Of a stretch of 64,000 bases of DNA, positions 33,360 to 48,100 are shown piece by piece. The DNA is taken from assembly GCA_027382625.1 (NCBI GenBank), contig JAJKFJ010022478.1, positions 30,444-94,443 on the forward strand, written 5' to 3'. The translations under genes were made by a program, and so were the position numbers. Every line of letters begins with the position of its first letter. Within the stretch, counting starts at the first letter, position 1. The stretch is from Tetmemena sp. SeJ-2015. Taxonomy: Eukaryota; Ciliophora; Spirotrichea; Sporadotrichida; Oxytrichidae. A model generated the notes under the pieces. The model saw only the letters and a list, made by a program, of their open reading frames with translations, did not search any database and was not told where the DNA came from.

Positions 33360-33690
33360 ACTTGAAAAGGAAAATCCCAATGGTAACCACCAAGGAAGCG
33401 CTCCTACACCATTAAGAACTTCAAGGCTAAAATTAAGTAACCAAGCCTGCTCAACCAATAGAGATTCATCTTAGCTGGAAATCATTTCACTCAAACTCAC
33501 ACCATCAAACGACTGAACACTTTTTACACATTCCAAAATTGAAAAAGATAATCTACAACAAGAACACTTTCTCACTATAACATTCAAAAAGAGCCAGAGC
33601 AACACTCCAAACAACAAAAGAATTTAAAGAAAAGGAAAGAATAAAATGCAAACCATTTCCGAAACTCAGTGCACTTGCCCTAATTCGATT
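33360..33690 (+). CDS. Candidate coding island between genes B and C
   Basis: A Gln-code frame reads PPRKRSYTIKNFKAKIKQ at the left. Another reads HYNIQKEPEQHSKQQKNLKK with a TGA near 33688. All frames are nearly open, so strand and frame are not settled. Composition is clearly richer in GC and less simple than the flanks. Confidence 0.3.
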
Positions 33691-34424
33691 GACTCACTTT
33701 CTTTCCATTAAAATTTTAATGTCTTTACATTATAACGGAATATATATACTAATCTCTTTTTAAGCATCATATCTCTCTTTATTAATAAAGTTTCTGTGAC
33801 CTTCGATCACCCATTAAATTCTCCAGTATAATAAACTTTAATGTTAAAATCTAATATTGATTTTTATTTTTTATTGTTGAATTCTATTTCTTATAAATGT
33901 AAAAAAGAATATTTCAAATGATTTCCTTTTTTTCATTAATTCTTAAACAAATTTTTAAAAAAGTAGCTGCTTTATAAAATTTAACGCAAGTTAGAACCGT
34001 TATTAATCTAAAAAAATCATTAAAGACAGTTTAAGAAGTAGTGTTTTAATTAAAGGTAGGAGAGCAGAATTAGAAATTCTATCCTCTTTTTAAAATTAAA
34101 TATTAATTACATTTTCTTAAATTTTAAACGAAAAATCTAATTTCTACTCATTAAATTATTATAAAGCTAATTTTTAAGATAATAATCTAACGCTTTATAA
34201 ATAAAGAAATTTAAAGATTAATTTTAATAATATTTTACAATTTAGACTTTAGATTTTTTAGCGAAATTATATAAATATTTGTATTAGTTCTCAGAATAAA
34301 ATAAATCTTTATTGCAACTTATATATCGAAGTTATTTTTTTCTTTAAAAGATTTCTGAATAAAGATAGATATTTCTAAAGCTATTTTATTCTTAAAAAGG
34401 CAGGATACCAAGATTTTAATTTAA

Positions 34425-34545
34425 TAAGACAAGGCGGGCCTCAGAAGAAGAGATAACACAGATTCAGAAGAAGATATTGATAAGCTTCTATGCTTTAAAC
34501 TGTTCCCGGAGAGGCTGGACCTCTCACCATGGGATAATTAAAGGA
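34425..34545 (+). CDS. Candidate short coding segment
   Basis: The frame reads LRRRDNTDSEEDIDKLLCF, then FPERLDLSPWD. It is a GC-richer island in AT-rich DNA. It may be a single MDS of an unidentified gene. Confidence 0.3.
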
Positions 34546-35131
34546 ATAAATAAATGAATGAATGTATTTAAAATCTGTATTTTTATTTTTATAATTTTTT
34601 GGTATAAACTCTAAGATTTATTGTCATATTTTGGGAGAAAAAAATATTGGTATTACCCGAGATGAATTACTTTTTGAATTCTTTTTTCTCACAGTCCTAA
34701 ATAGAAAATAAAAAAGAGTGTTTAATTAAATTTTATTTATAACAAATTTAAAAATTTAGATAAATTGAATCAGCAAATATATTTTCATCCAAGAAATGAA
34801 TTTTAAGTCTTAAGAAACAAAGAAATTTACAGTAAACATTTAATTTATAATTATTGATTTATCAACTCATACATAATTTTCAATTAATTATTTGTAAGTA
34901 ATTTAATAAAAAATTGAATAAATAAGAATAAATATTCCCTTTTAATTTATTTCTTTAATTTTAGATAGTATTTTAAAAACAAATTTATTAAAGAATAAAA
35001 ATTAACCTTTTTATGCATATATACTTCATCAATATAATGTGGCTCGAGTTAATTAATATAAATAAACCTTCTTTATATATCTGAGACAACTTAGTAAATT
35101 AAATATTATGCTTATTTAATTAAATTGAAGG

Positions 35132-38100
35132 ATGAAGAGACTTTTATTTCTAATAGTCAGTGGACTACTTTCCGAATCCATGTATTTTCTAAACTCAAAA
35201 TAATCTTCTGAATTCGTAGATGCTCAAATTCCTCCTCATCTTAATTAGAATAAGACTCTCGACTGCCACCAATTTTTAATTTAAAATTAGCTCCTCTCAA
35301 ATAAATCAGCAATAGAAATAACTTAGGAAATTGGAGGCAGATAGTAATTAATTTATTTGCTTGACTATTTTTAGGTTGTGATTAGACTTGCTCCAATTGC
35401 AACGAGACAGGAGAATGTTTGGCATGCGCAAATTATCACTAAAATAATTTGTTGAATAAGATTTAGGAATTTTTTTTTTTAAATGCATTCATGATCATTA
35501 AAGATTCTAATCCATCAGAATGTGAAATGTGTCCGCCAAATTAATACGCTAATTTATATATATAGCTAGTGAAGGCACCTGCATTTCATGCCATTTATTT
35601 TTAATGTCTCACTAGTAATTATCCTTGCTTAATACAACTTGGGAGCTCGATAACGTTTTATTGATAGAAATTTAAAAAAAAATTTTTACATTTTAACTTA
35701 TAAAAATATTTGTAATAAAAGGAGTCCCCGATTCTTAAGACTAACCCAATTTGTAGCTTTGGTCAGTCTTATGATCTAGACAGCTTAACTTGTATAGTTT
35801 TAATTATATTAAGTTAATATAAAATAATTGAATAAATTTTTAGTGCTTGCGTACTGTAGATGTTGGCTTTTAAATTTAAATTTATAATCTTTTAAATTAA
35901 AAGGTTTGGGGGCCAAAAAAAATTGGTTATTTTTTTTTCAGCTGCGAAAGGTTGCAAAATAAATTCACAAGTGAGGATTACAAGCAACCCTAAAACGATC
36001 CTAGATCGTATTTCACGCTTTATTTTATTCTCCCAGGATGAGAGATAACTTTCCAATGAAGCGAAGTTTTGAAGAGCGTAATCATCAAATTAGAAACATT
36101 TCAGAGATATTCGGATGAGAAATTTAGGTCATTAAGAGAAAACCTTGAAATTACTTAGTGCTGTATTATGTTTTAATTTCGCTCATAATTTAATTTGTTA
36201 ACCTGAAAGGGTTAGTTAATTTATTTAAATCTTAAACAATTATATTTATCTTGTGTGAGCACATGTGATTAATCTAAGATTTAGCTGGAAGTTAATTCCT
36301 TCGCAGGAAACACCTACTCTCTTTTTTAAATCTGTCGAATTAAATTTTTAATTTATCGAAGTAACTTTAAAATTTGCTAATGTAATTTTAGAAAAGTAGA
36401 TATTTTTTATTATACAAAATATTTTTAATAGATATTTATCGATCCAAGCCAAGCAAAATATTTTTTTCTTTTAATTTAATTACATGCAAATAGCCATTTA
36501 GAACTAGGAACTATTTAGTATCCCTATAAAAATATAGAATCTGCATTTATCGAAATCTTCAATTACTTTCCTCAAAATGCTCCAGAAACAATAGGAATAC
36601 TCTTAAAAATATATTTAAAGAATTTACATCAAAGAAAATACAATAGCTAGAGTCAATAAATTTAAATTACAAAATTTAGTTTAAAATCAATAGATGAATT
36701 TTAATTCTCTTTGTGAATAAAGTTTAGCTAGGGCTTGCAACATTTTATATCTCATGTAAATTTAGAAATCGGGTAAGTAAAGGGAAACGAATTTGATGAC
36801 CCCCCCACTTAATAATTCTCTAAACAGAGTTTTCATCCATTTATTAATCGCTTCTAATTATAGAGTTTACAGAATTGATTCAAATTAAAAAGTTTAATTT
36901 TGAAAGGAGAAATTAATAAAAACATTTAAAAATAATTTCCCCCCTAAAATTTAAGGTATTATAGATTATTCAAATGACAACTTATCGTTGTTTAACAATT
37001 CAAACAGTATTGAATCAAATTTATCTAGCCTCCCAAGAGCTACAATATTGGCTGATAAAAATTCTCTCTACCAAAAAATCCCCAACTCAAGATTCATCCT
37101 TATAAATGAGTCTTACTCCTCATCTTCTCCTTGGTACAATTCTTTGCTTCTAAAGCAAATGAATTTAATTTATAATGAGTTATTATTTAAATGGTTGGTT
37201 TAGACTCCTTTTACAATCAACTCTATGATAGATCATACTTTTTAATCACTCACTCCAATCTTAAAATTTCAAACATCAATTTCTAGAGTTAGTAATCTTC
37301 ATTCTATTTTTCAAACTTTAGCACAAAATTCTAAAATATTTTTTCCCTCCATTTTATTTAATTATTTTATACAGATGAGTTGAATAAAAATGAGAATGAT
37401 ATTGACAGATATATTTTTGAGGCTTGGAAAAACACATCTTTTTAGTTATCAAACTCAAACTTTTTATTTAACCTTGCCTTGTATGGCTAGACAATTTATT
37501 ATTGTAAAAGCAGAAATAATTTAATCACTAAAAAATCAGAAATGTTAAGCAAATTTGGGTTTAAGAAGAGCAAATGTAACATTTACTTTAAGTTTTAAAT
37601 TAATTCTCATAGTAAAGAATAAACTGCTTCCAATTAGTTTTTGAAAGTATAGGAAGAAAGACTAGAAATCTGCTTTTTCAAAAAAGATTTTTAGCTCTAT
37701 AATATTATAAATTATTGGCTAGTTCTTCAAAAGTAAACTAATATTCATCATTTATATTTCTAGTTAAAATTTAAAATTAACTAAATTAGAAATCAAATAG
37801 TTATTTAAAATTAAAAATGCAGAGGACATAAAAAAACCTTGAAATAATTTGCCTTTATTATTTTAAGTTAATTTTGATTTTAATTTTATGAGTCAATTTA
37901 TATTTTATCTTGAGATCCATTATAGTTAAGGGTTTGAATAAATTAATTTATTTTTCTTGCTCCTAATTTCATTTTTTAAAAGCATTTAATTTAAATTTAT
38001 ATATAAGAAATTTCCTTTCTTAAAATAAATTATGAAGATTCTGCAATATAAAATAATGGAGGGGTCTTTTCTGGAGAAAATTTTACAAATATTTTTATTA

Positions 38101-41100
38101 CGGGGCTGTATTTTATGAGACTGATTTTTCTATTGAGTTCGATTCGTTAAATAAAAATGGATTATTCTAATTCTCAATTAAGGGGTCAAATCGGGGGTTT
38201 TTGTGTAAAAAGGAAAAATTTCTATTAGTTAGTTTTATTGATTGGGAACCAGTTAAAAAGGGAAGCTAAAATTAGATTAAAAAGGAAATTATTAAACTTT
38301 TTTTAAATAATTTTTTTAAAATAATCCCTTAAAACAGTTATTTTAAAAAAATAAAGGAAAAAGGTTCATTTTTAGATTTTTTTAATTTTAAATTGTTAAA
38401 TTTTAAATTTATTCTTTAAATTGTTAATTGTTAAAAGTATTTTTTTAAAAATTTTTCAATTAGCGTTAAAAACCTTGTAAAAGCTTTTCATAAAATTAAC
38501 CTGAAAGTAGTACTTAAATTAATAAACAAATAGATTTTTTAACTTTTTTAAATTTTAAATATTGAATTTTTTTAAAATTTACTAGAAATTTCCCAAGAAA
38601 AAAATTTTACTTTTTGGAAAGAACCTTCCAAAATTATGATCCAATAAAGGTTAAGTTTCTGTAAATGCTTCGTTTCACAACATGCAGATTGCTAGCACAT
38701 ACCAAAAAGAAGGTAAATTTCTTTAGTGTATCATTGATCTAAAATAGTGGTATATATTGAATCTTAGTACAACCTATACAAAAGGAAGGGGAAAAATATT
38801 CTTATTTTATAAATAAAAAAAATTTTTATATGGTAAAATTTAAGAGGAAATGGAGGTATAAAAGTTCGGAAATATTTCAGTGATGAATATTTCAATTTCT
38901 GGCAGCAGAAGTACACTATTAGAGCACTCATTTATCTACCTCTCTTCTCATCTATTTAATCTTATAATAAATGATCTAAACATAACAGTTTCATCTTGCA
39001 GATTTAGTAATTTTAAATTAATAGGCGATTTGAAAAGAATAAAATTAATTTTATAAAAAACTTAGGAGAGAATTCGAATTATATTTAAAGGGGAAAATGA
39101 CTATTTTTAGAATTCCAATTCCTTTTTCAGAACAAATTTTCTAAAATATTTTATTTTTATTCTCCTGCTTCTAGCTATGGCATAATAATTCAAAGCAATT
39201 CGGCTGATTAGCTAACGAATGTTTTCTAAGTTCTTTAATTTTATTTGAAATAAAGCTTCCCTTTGAAAAAAATTTTTTTTTATTTTTATTTTCTTAAACT
39301 GGGATAAAGAAAATAAATTTAATTAAATTTTAAATTTTTAATGGAATTAATATGAATTTTAAAGGGAAATTATAATTTAAAATCAAAAGATTTATTTAAA
39401 ATTTATACATTTCTTAGAACTTCATAATCTTTTTTTTTAGGAATAAATAAGTTGCATTTTTAAAAAAAGAAAATAGAAAGTAATTATTATTTATTAAAGG
39501 ACAGAATTTAATTTAAAATGTACTTCTTCTTAAGACAGATAAGAATAGAGTGGTATAGATCTGTATTTATTTATCATTTGCCAAAACGTAACATTCGAAA
39601 ACATACTAACACTCAACCCAGTTCTAACCATAGCAACTCAACAAAGAGAACTCGTCATTAGCAACTTGAACTTATGAATAAATAAATTCTTTCTTTATTA
39701 AATTTAAATGAACTTTAAGAATGTTACTACCTCAGCTTTTCAACAAAGCATATTTGAGGTTGTAACTAGAAACAATGTCACTTTTAACAATCTCAATTAC
39801 CACATAATTTTAAAACCATATTTCTGAATTCATGATAAAGAGGAGAATTTGCTAAAATGAATAATTTAAAAATATCCTTAAGCAGGGAATTGCATGGTCT
39901 TTTGCAGTTTTTGCATCATTTAATTTTCAAAGTGTTTTTTAATCCTCATTATTCAAAATATGGATTGCTGTCATTTTTTATCAAAATTGCCCCACCATTA
40001 AAAAATTTGTGCGGGTTACTCCATCAATTAAATTAATCTATCCAATTTTATAATTATTATTTAAATAAAAGATTTATGATTCACAGTTTAATCAAATTAA
40101 TTTCAACTTTTCTATAATTAAAATTTAATTTTAATTTATAAAAAATTTACTAAAAAAATTACAATTAATTTTTACCTTGACACGACTTAATTATAAAAGA
40201 GTCCCTTTCACTTTTATTGGCGTTGATGTTCTGACGATTAAAAATTTTAGAGCGCATAATATATCTTGTAAGAAACATCATATAATGAGTTTACTTAAAT
40301 ATAGTACTTTAAAGCCAAGTAGTTCAGTCTATCCTCTCGATTAGTGATATGTATCCGACATCCCAAGTCAATATTAAGAACATTTCAATTAAAGATTGTT
40401 TTATCTATCAAAACTTCATCGCTAAATTTGATGTCCCTCTTTTTAAAATTTCAATCGAATCTCTAAGCTTCTTTAACCTCAGTAAGAATAGAAATTGATT
40501 TTAAATTTAACTTTAGCTTTTATTGACTATGGAACATTAATTTTACTTCTAATGAAATAAAATGTTATTACTTAAACTAAATAGGAAATAATTTAGTTCT
40601 CTCTCTATTAAATTAAAGAATATATTATTAGAAACTACTTATTTAGGAAATAAATATAATAAGTTTTGAACTGGAATATATGTCTAGTAAGCTAACAGTC
40701 TGAAATTCACAAACTTTATTATTTTTTAACTTGACTTTCTAGAAAGTATATCTGATATACAAGAGAGATTAGAAAGAGGTGTATCTTGTCAAAATAAACA
40801 AACTTAATTTAGACACTAACAATACAAGCTCATTGATTTCATAAGTCTATTATACTGACTCTAATGCAAATCTCTTTTACTTTAAACCCAATAAAAAAAC
40901 CCAAATATTTTTAAAAAAAATTAAAATTTTATTCTTTTAAATAGTCTGGCTTAATCTTTAAATTAGAGATATATTTTGAAAGTACTAATCAGGTATTTAC
41001 CTTCATTATTCCTAAAACTATAACATTCTCATAAGAAATCTCTAAAATTTTTCTTATAACTAATTATTTGAAATTTTACAAAAATAAGGAGATGAAAAGT

Positions 41101-42106
41101 ATATAGAGTTAGAGTATAATTTCAAAGCCGGGCTTAATTAAAAAGAAATTATTTAACTTATAAAATTATCTTTATGAACTAAATTCTAAGACGTAACAGT
41201 AATAAATAATCCTTCTTTTCGACATGAGATGTATGCAGGCTTCTTCGATGCCTTTCTCTATGAAGGAAACGCCCAAATAATTTTTGATAATTATGTTTAC
41301 GGATACTCAATATATGATAATGTGTTAATAGGATTTAAACCTCAAAATTATAAGAGAGATATTGTATAGAACACAGCTTCGTCAGCACATACAAACTTCA
41401 CGCTATCCCTCTCAAAAGGGCCTAGTGTAAATATATTTCAATTATTTAAAAAAAGGCTTATAGTATGGATCGTTGTTAATTCGAAGGGGAATAAACGGAA
41501 ATCAAGATGGACTTCCCCAAAATTTTTTGGTAATGGGGTAGTAGTAGTAGTGTAGTGTAGTATAGTTGTAGTAGTAGTATATAGGTTAGTAGTAGAGCGT
41601 TTCAGCCAAAAATATTAATCTGAACCCAATCACTGATACATTACGAATTAATCGCCACCCCTTCAATCTCTTAAAATTTAATCGACCCCTTTTTAATTAA
41701 AATGGAGCCCCCCGACTTAAATAATTAAATTTATTTATTTAGAATCATTTAAAAAAAACGGGGGGGGGGCCTTTTTCCCCGTATCCACTTTTTTTTAATG
41801 AAATTTTAAAAATCACTATCTAGTAAAAAACAAAAAATACTTTTTTTGCAAAAACCAAAAACCATCACTCAAACTTTTTTTTAAAAATTTTTAAAAAATT
41901 TTAAAAGTTTTAAAAATTTTATCTTTAAGGGGGGTTTATGAAATAACCTATATTTTTTTTTTCAAAGTTATTTTAAATTTTTTTTTTAAACCAAAAAAAT
42001 TTTATGTTAAATCTTTTTGATATAAATTTTTTACTAAGAATAATTTTAAAAAAAATTATTTTTAATTAAAAACTTTAAAGAAATAAAAAAAAAAAAGAAT
42101 TTTTTT

Positions 42107-42143
<37 letters not shown>

Positions 42144-45100
42144 CCCCCCCTTAAATAAAACATTAAGAACTATGAGTTAATTTTTTTTAATTAGAAATCT
42201 TATCCTCATAGAGGTATTGAATTTATTTAAACTAGATGATCCCTCATTCACAATTTAATTTTTCGAAATCCATTTTCCTTCAAGGTCCTCCAAAATACTT
42301 TAAAAATACAGTATGTGAGTAGGATAGACATTTTGAATTTGAATTTGGACTAAAAATTTGGTATTTTTGGCTGATTTTAGGCTAGAAAGTGATTTTTCAT
42401 ATTTTCATTAAAAAAAGTGGATGACGAGGAAAGGCCCCCCCCCTAAAAAACAAACATGGAGTTGACTTCACTTCTTGGGCTGCCTGGTCGACTGGGACTT
42501 CATTTGAGAGCAACCAATGTGGATGTAAGAATTTATTTATTAAGAATGATACCTAATACACGATGATCTTATACTATTAGTGAAGTCTATAACGCGCTTC
42601 ACTCGATTCACAGTTTTGTACGTTATCCCATTTCAACGATAGATGTTTGCTACAGTCTACGGAGAGATCTTGAGATAAGGAAACTATCTATGGAAGATCT
42701 TCGCGCGCTACTCCAAACTGAAGTGCGCTTAGTGGCGAAGAGTTTGAGGATCAATCAAATAATTGATGTGCACGAAACTTAGAAGTGCGATGAGGAACAG
42801 CTGCAACTCCTAACTTTCTCATCTGCAAAGCAACTTTCAAATGCGAGAGTATAGTGTGGCACTCTCAACATTTTTGCGATGGAGTTGATGTTGAGAACTG
42901 GCTATTACTACTGATAAGGGTGACTACATCCATACCTTAGAGTCAAAATGAAACTGAGATAGGATGGATCATGTAGTTATTTTTGAGTAATTTCGCGTTT
43001 GACTCGCATGATTATAAGTATTAATAAAGAAATTAATTATACACAACTTATTTTCACTTTCTTATCATATTATGGGTTTTATTCTCACCAATGTATATTA
43101 ATTTAAAAATTCTTAAAATTTATTTTAGTCTGATTTTTTTTTTACTACTTTAAGTGTAACCTTAAGTACCCTGTGCTAATGAAGAATTTCAATATTTAGA
43201 AGACTATAGCAGGAGGAGTAATACTAGAGCCAGCTAACACTCAAAGGAAAGATCTGGCACTCGTAATAAAAATTTTATTTCAATGAATGTGACAGGAATG
43301 TACATAAATAGCTACTACACTTATCAAACATCTACTTTCACTGTAAGAGAAAATGCTAAGCTTTATTTCTATAACGGCTATATAAATGGGACTTTCACAA
43401 AGAAAAGAGGGAGTATTGTTTTAGCAGACTATCAATATAAACTTTATAAAGATATATTTTTAATGCTTAATATGCTTATGCGTTGATAAAAGACTCAGTC
43501 ATCAAAACTGCTCAAGGATTCAATGGAGGAATATTCTTTGCGCATTATAGTTAAGAATAAAGTTACTATAAAATAATTGGTAATTAAATGTTCCTAGAAT
43601 TAATTAAATGAATTAGTCTCCTTCACATCTGCTTAGTTGAGAGCTAATCAACAATTATTATGAATTTCATTTGAGTCACTAGTTTATTTACCTGCTGCGA
43701 AATATAATGAATTCATATTTTATTAATTAAAATTCCTGAACTCTTTGAAATTTGTGTCGCTTATAAATTTTAGTAATGCTGTCTGAATTCAAATTATGTT
43801 TGTAGCATGCTAAATCGAATTGTGCAGTAATTATATAATTTTGAATACATAAAAAACTCTTCCAAAATTCTAGAAATTAATTTGGTATTTTTTATAATTT
43901 TAAATTTCTGCTATACTTCTCATTAGTGGAAATTGATAACTGTTATTTTTACAATAATTCTGGAGTTATAAATGGAATAGCCACAGTATAGAATAATGGA
44001 TATTTCATTATGAGTTTAAATAATTTAAATATCTGTTTTTATAAATTATTTTTCTGAGTTGAATACTTTTCTCAGTTTAATAAAATGATTTTTTTAATTT
44101 AAGGCTATAATTTATATTCAAAAATGAAAATATTAAGCATAGTTTATTCTCTAGTAAACAAATGATTTCTTTGACAACATTATTTCTCTTATTTATTCTT
44201 AAAATATCTCAAATTGCTACTTTCACATGGCCTAAGCATTAAAGAATGCCATGTTTGGAATAACAGAGTCTCCACTCGTCACTTCTAAAATAATAAATAC
44301 CACCATCTACAACGATACAATCATGAATTCTACTTATTTAAATGTTTTTATTGACTGCAGAATACTATTTAGATTACTACCAAGAACCTGACTACAAGTG
44401 GCTCATCAAAATCTTTCTTTTTTAATATCTTTTATAAAATGGACTTAGATTTAATAGTTCCCACTATAGAAACTGGCAAAAAATTCTCAACCACAATTTA
44501 TATTTCAATTATTTTAAGGACCAACATATTTATTTCAAGTTAATTTTACATAGTAATTAAAATTACTTCTTGAATTAATTAATTTTTATTTATGGAACTT
44601 AAAAAAGAAAAGAATAGATTTAATAACCCTTTAAAATAATTTCCTTAGAAGAAAATTTATTTCCAATTAATAATTTTTAATTAAAAAGCGGCAAAGATAT
44701 CATAATTTTATACTTAGGTTAATAAATTATTTTTTAATTTACAATTACAAAGGGTAATCTATACCTTGAAAATGTAACATTTATCACAGAAAGGAATCTG
44801 TTTAATTTATACCAAGCCAACCTGACTATGAAAAATGTTACATTCCTAGATAAACTTAGTTAATTAAATAATCGAGTAGATTTTGCATTTTTGTCATGTA
44901 AGTTTTAGGATGACTATTAGTAATAATGAGAATTAAATATTAAGATATAAGCACTCAAAAGTAATAACATTAACTTTCTTTATAAAAAAACAATAAATGC
45001 TTTTTTTCATTTAAGTAAATAAATGCTGTATGAATTTATATAGAAATTTTCGATATTTTTTTTATAAAATTATCTTTAGAATAACATTCTCAAATCTTAG

Positions 45101-48100
45101 TTCAAATTCTTCGAATTGAAAATAAAGTATTTCATTATTCAAATTATAATTTAAGGATTTATCCATATGAATAACGACGATAGAAATTATATATCGTCCA
45201 TGTCAAGTACTGTTATAATCCATGACTCTTAATTTCTTAATGGATATTATCTTTTTAAAATTATAAAAATTTCTAAAAATGAATTTCTATTTCAAATGAT
45301 CGTTTTATTTTCAAGCTTCTCTAAGTTTTTAATAATTACAAAAAAATTGTATTTATCGTTTTTGTGGGGATAAATTATATAATTATATCTTGAGGCTGCT
45401 ACTTCTCATCCTTAGTATTTACTATTTGCTTCTCTTGAGTCCAAGTTTTAGCTAAAGAATGTTTATTTCTAAAACGTCAGTTTGTAGCTAGCCTATTCTA
45501 TGAACTCTGATATCACAATTTCTAATGTAACTATATACAATTCTACTATTAAATAAGCAAAATGGTTCTTAATTATTATAAATAATGATTATATCATAAT
45601 GATAAGCTTTTATCAATCGACCTAAATGGAATTAAATTATTCGATATTGATAACTACAAGGATTGCTTGTTTAGAATAGATAGATCCTCATTCAGTTTGG
45701 AAAAAGGAAACTTCACAGGAGTTTCAAAGATTGGACAAGAACCAATGATGCAGTTTGTAGTCATGAAAAACCTAAGCATTAACAACTCTTAGTTTAGAAA
45801 CTACAGTGGAAACATGATATAAGTCTAATATAGTAGATTAGATATGAGCAACAGCACTTTTTCAAGTAAGTTTAATTCAAAGCACAAGAATAGTAATGCA
45901 AAATTAAGAATATTTTTAGATTAACATAAAAATACTAATTTAAAATGGATAAAATTCATATTTCTAACCTAAAAAGGAGTTTACATTTATAAAAGTCCAA
46001 TTCATTATAAAGTTTCCTGATATTAAAATTATTAAAATAAAAAGGATAATTTTTGAATTATATTACTAAATCACTGAATTGATAATAATATTTTCAATAT
46101 TAAACTTAAATTTGAGTATTAATCACCAAATAGAGCTTTAAAGCTTTCTTAACTTATTTTATAATAGATAAAAATTCGCAAAGAACTCTCAATAGCAGAG
46201 CACTAACACTTATACAAGACTCCACATTGAATTTGACTCACTCTTTATTCGAGTATTTGGCTTCTGAAAATTTATTTTTAACGAGGGTGGAGCTTTGGTT
46301 GTTTCATCTTCAAATGCATTTATCAAAAATTCTAATTTCAGTGGAAATATTGCTCAATAAGGAGGAGCAATAAACCTAATCTGCTCAAAATGTAAACATA
46401 ATTTAAAATAAAACTTATATTACTAATTTAAGCTTGATTTAGCGAAAATTTTTTTTAAGTTTATGATTTCTGCTTATAGTTAAAGTTTCTGCATTGGGTT
46501 TCCCCTTTGTAGGCCTTAATCTCCTGGCAGTTAAAAAAAATGCGCGTTTGGAGCGATCTAGGGCTCAATCTTTAGAAAATTTAAAAAAAAATAATGGACT
46601 TTATCCTGTGCGTCCCCCTCTACCCTGCTCCCCCCCGTGGAGAAAACCTGCGCTTTAATTGGGCAGGTCCCAAATTTAAAATTTCATAAAATGTAACCCT
46701 AAAAAAATTTGGCTCCCTAAATTGAGGATTCAGCCAAAATGCACAGGATCATTGTTTCTCCCCTTGAGATGAGCTTCCTTTGTTTACCCATATTTTAGGG
46801 TTTAAAAAATAAAATTAAAAAAATTTTTAAATATATCAAAAAACCCAAAAGCCCTTCCCCCATCACGACGCATATTGCTGATTACCAAAAAAAAAAAAAC
46901 ATAAATTATTTGAGCTATAATAAAAAAAAAATTTTTTTTTTAGAGATGGAGCTCTTAATATCTGAGAAACAAAATTTTTTTTTTAGAAATTTTTTAAAAA
47001 AGTTGGAATTTATAAATCACTTTTTTTTAAAAATTATTAATTAAAATTAAATTTAAAAAAATTTTTACCCGGGGGGGGTTCGAAGGGCCGTCCTCCAATC
47101 ATTAATCAGACCCCCCCAATGGAAAATTTCCCATTGGGGGGGTCTGATTAATGATTGGAGGACGGCCGTTCGAACCCCCCGCGGGTAAAAGTTTTTTAAT
47201 TAATTGACAGTTAACCTAATTAATTTCAAAAAAAGTGATTTAAAACATTTTTTTAATTAAATTTCTCCATTCTGTTTCTCAGATATTATGAGCTCCATCT
47301 CTAAAAAAAACTTTTTTCCTTATTATAGCTCAAATAATTTATGTTTTTTATTTTTTGGTAATCAGCAATATGCGTCGTGATGGGTATAGATCTTTGGAAT
47401 TATAGATATATAAAATTTATTTAATTTTATTTTTTAAACCCTAACAATATGGGTATCAATGGAATGCTCATCTCAAGGGGAGAAACAATGATCCTGTGCA
47501 TTTTGGCTGAATCCTCAATTTAGGGAGCCAAATTAATTAGGAGGTTACATTTATGAATAATTGGCACCTGCCACATTAAAGCGCAGTTAACTCCATCGGG
47601 AGAGCAGATAGAGGGTCATCGCACAGGATAAAGTCCTATTATTTTTTAATTCTCTATCGATTGAGCCCTAGATCGCTCCAAACGCGCATTTTTTTCAACT
47701 GCCAGGAGATTCAAGGCCTACAAAGGGAATCCCAATGCAGAAACTTTAACTATAAGCAGAAATCATAAACTTAAAAAAAAATTTCGCTAAATCAAGCTTA
47801 AATTAGTAATATCTTAAATCCAAAATCTTTAACTTCAGTAATTTATTTGTAATAACTCCCAAAAATTATTTTAGATAATTGTCAAACCTTAGTTTTTTAG
47901 CCCAAATTTGTGAATACGAATTCGAAGCTCTTCAATTTAAAAATAACACTGGTTACGATGCAGGAGGAGCGATTGCAACTAATTTATACTGGCCAAATTT
48001 TATTGGAGGGTACTAAAGCATGGAATTCACTGACAATTATTTATTTTATGCACCTTACGGATCGGATATTTCAAGTTACCCAATACAAGTCAGGATAGTT

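Noticed and set aside
33246..33458. Minus-strand 70-codon frame
   Set aside because: It lies opposite a coding-like plus-strand island and looks like its shadow, with an AT-rich Lys/Ile tail.
36988..37203. Free-standing 71-codon gene
   Set aside because: It is an exon of gene C: the GLDSFYNQ exon overlaps its end and homologous blocks occur in B and D.
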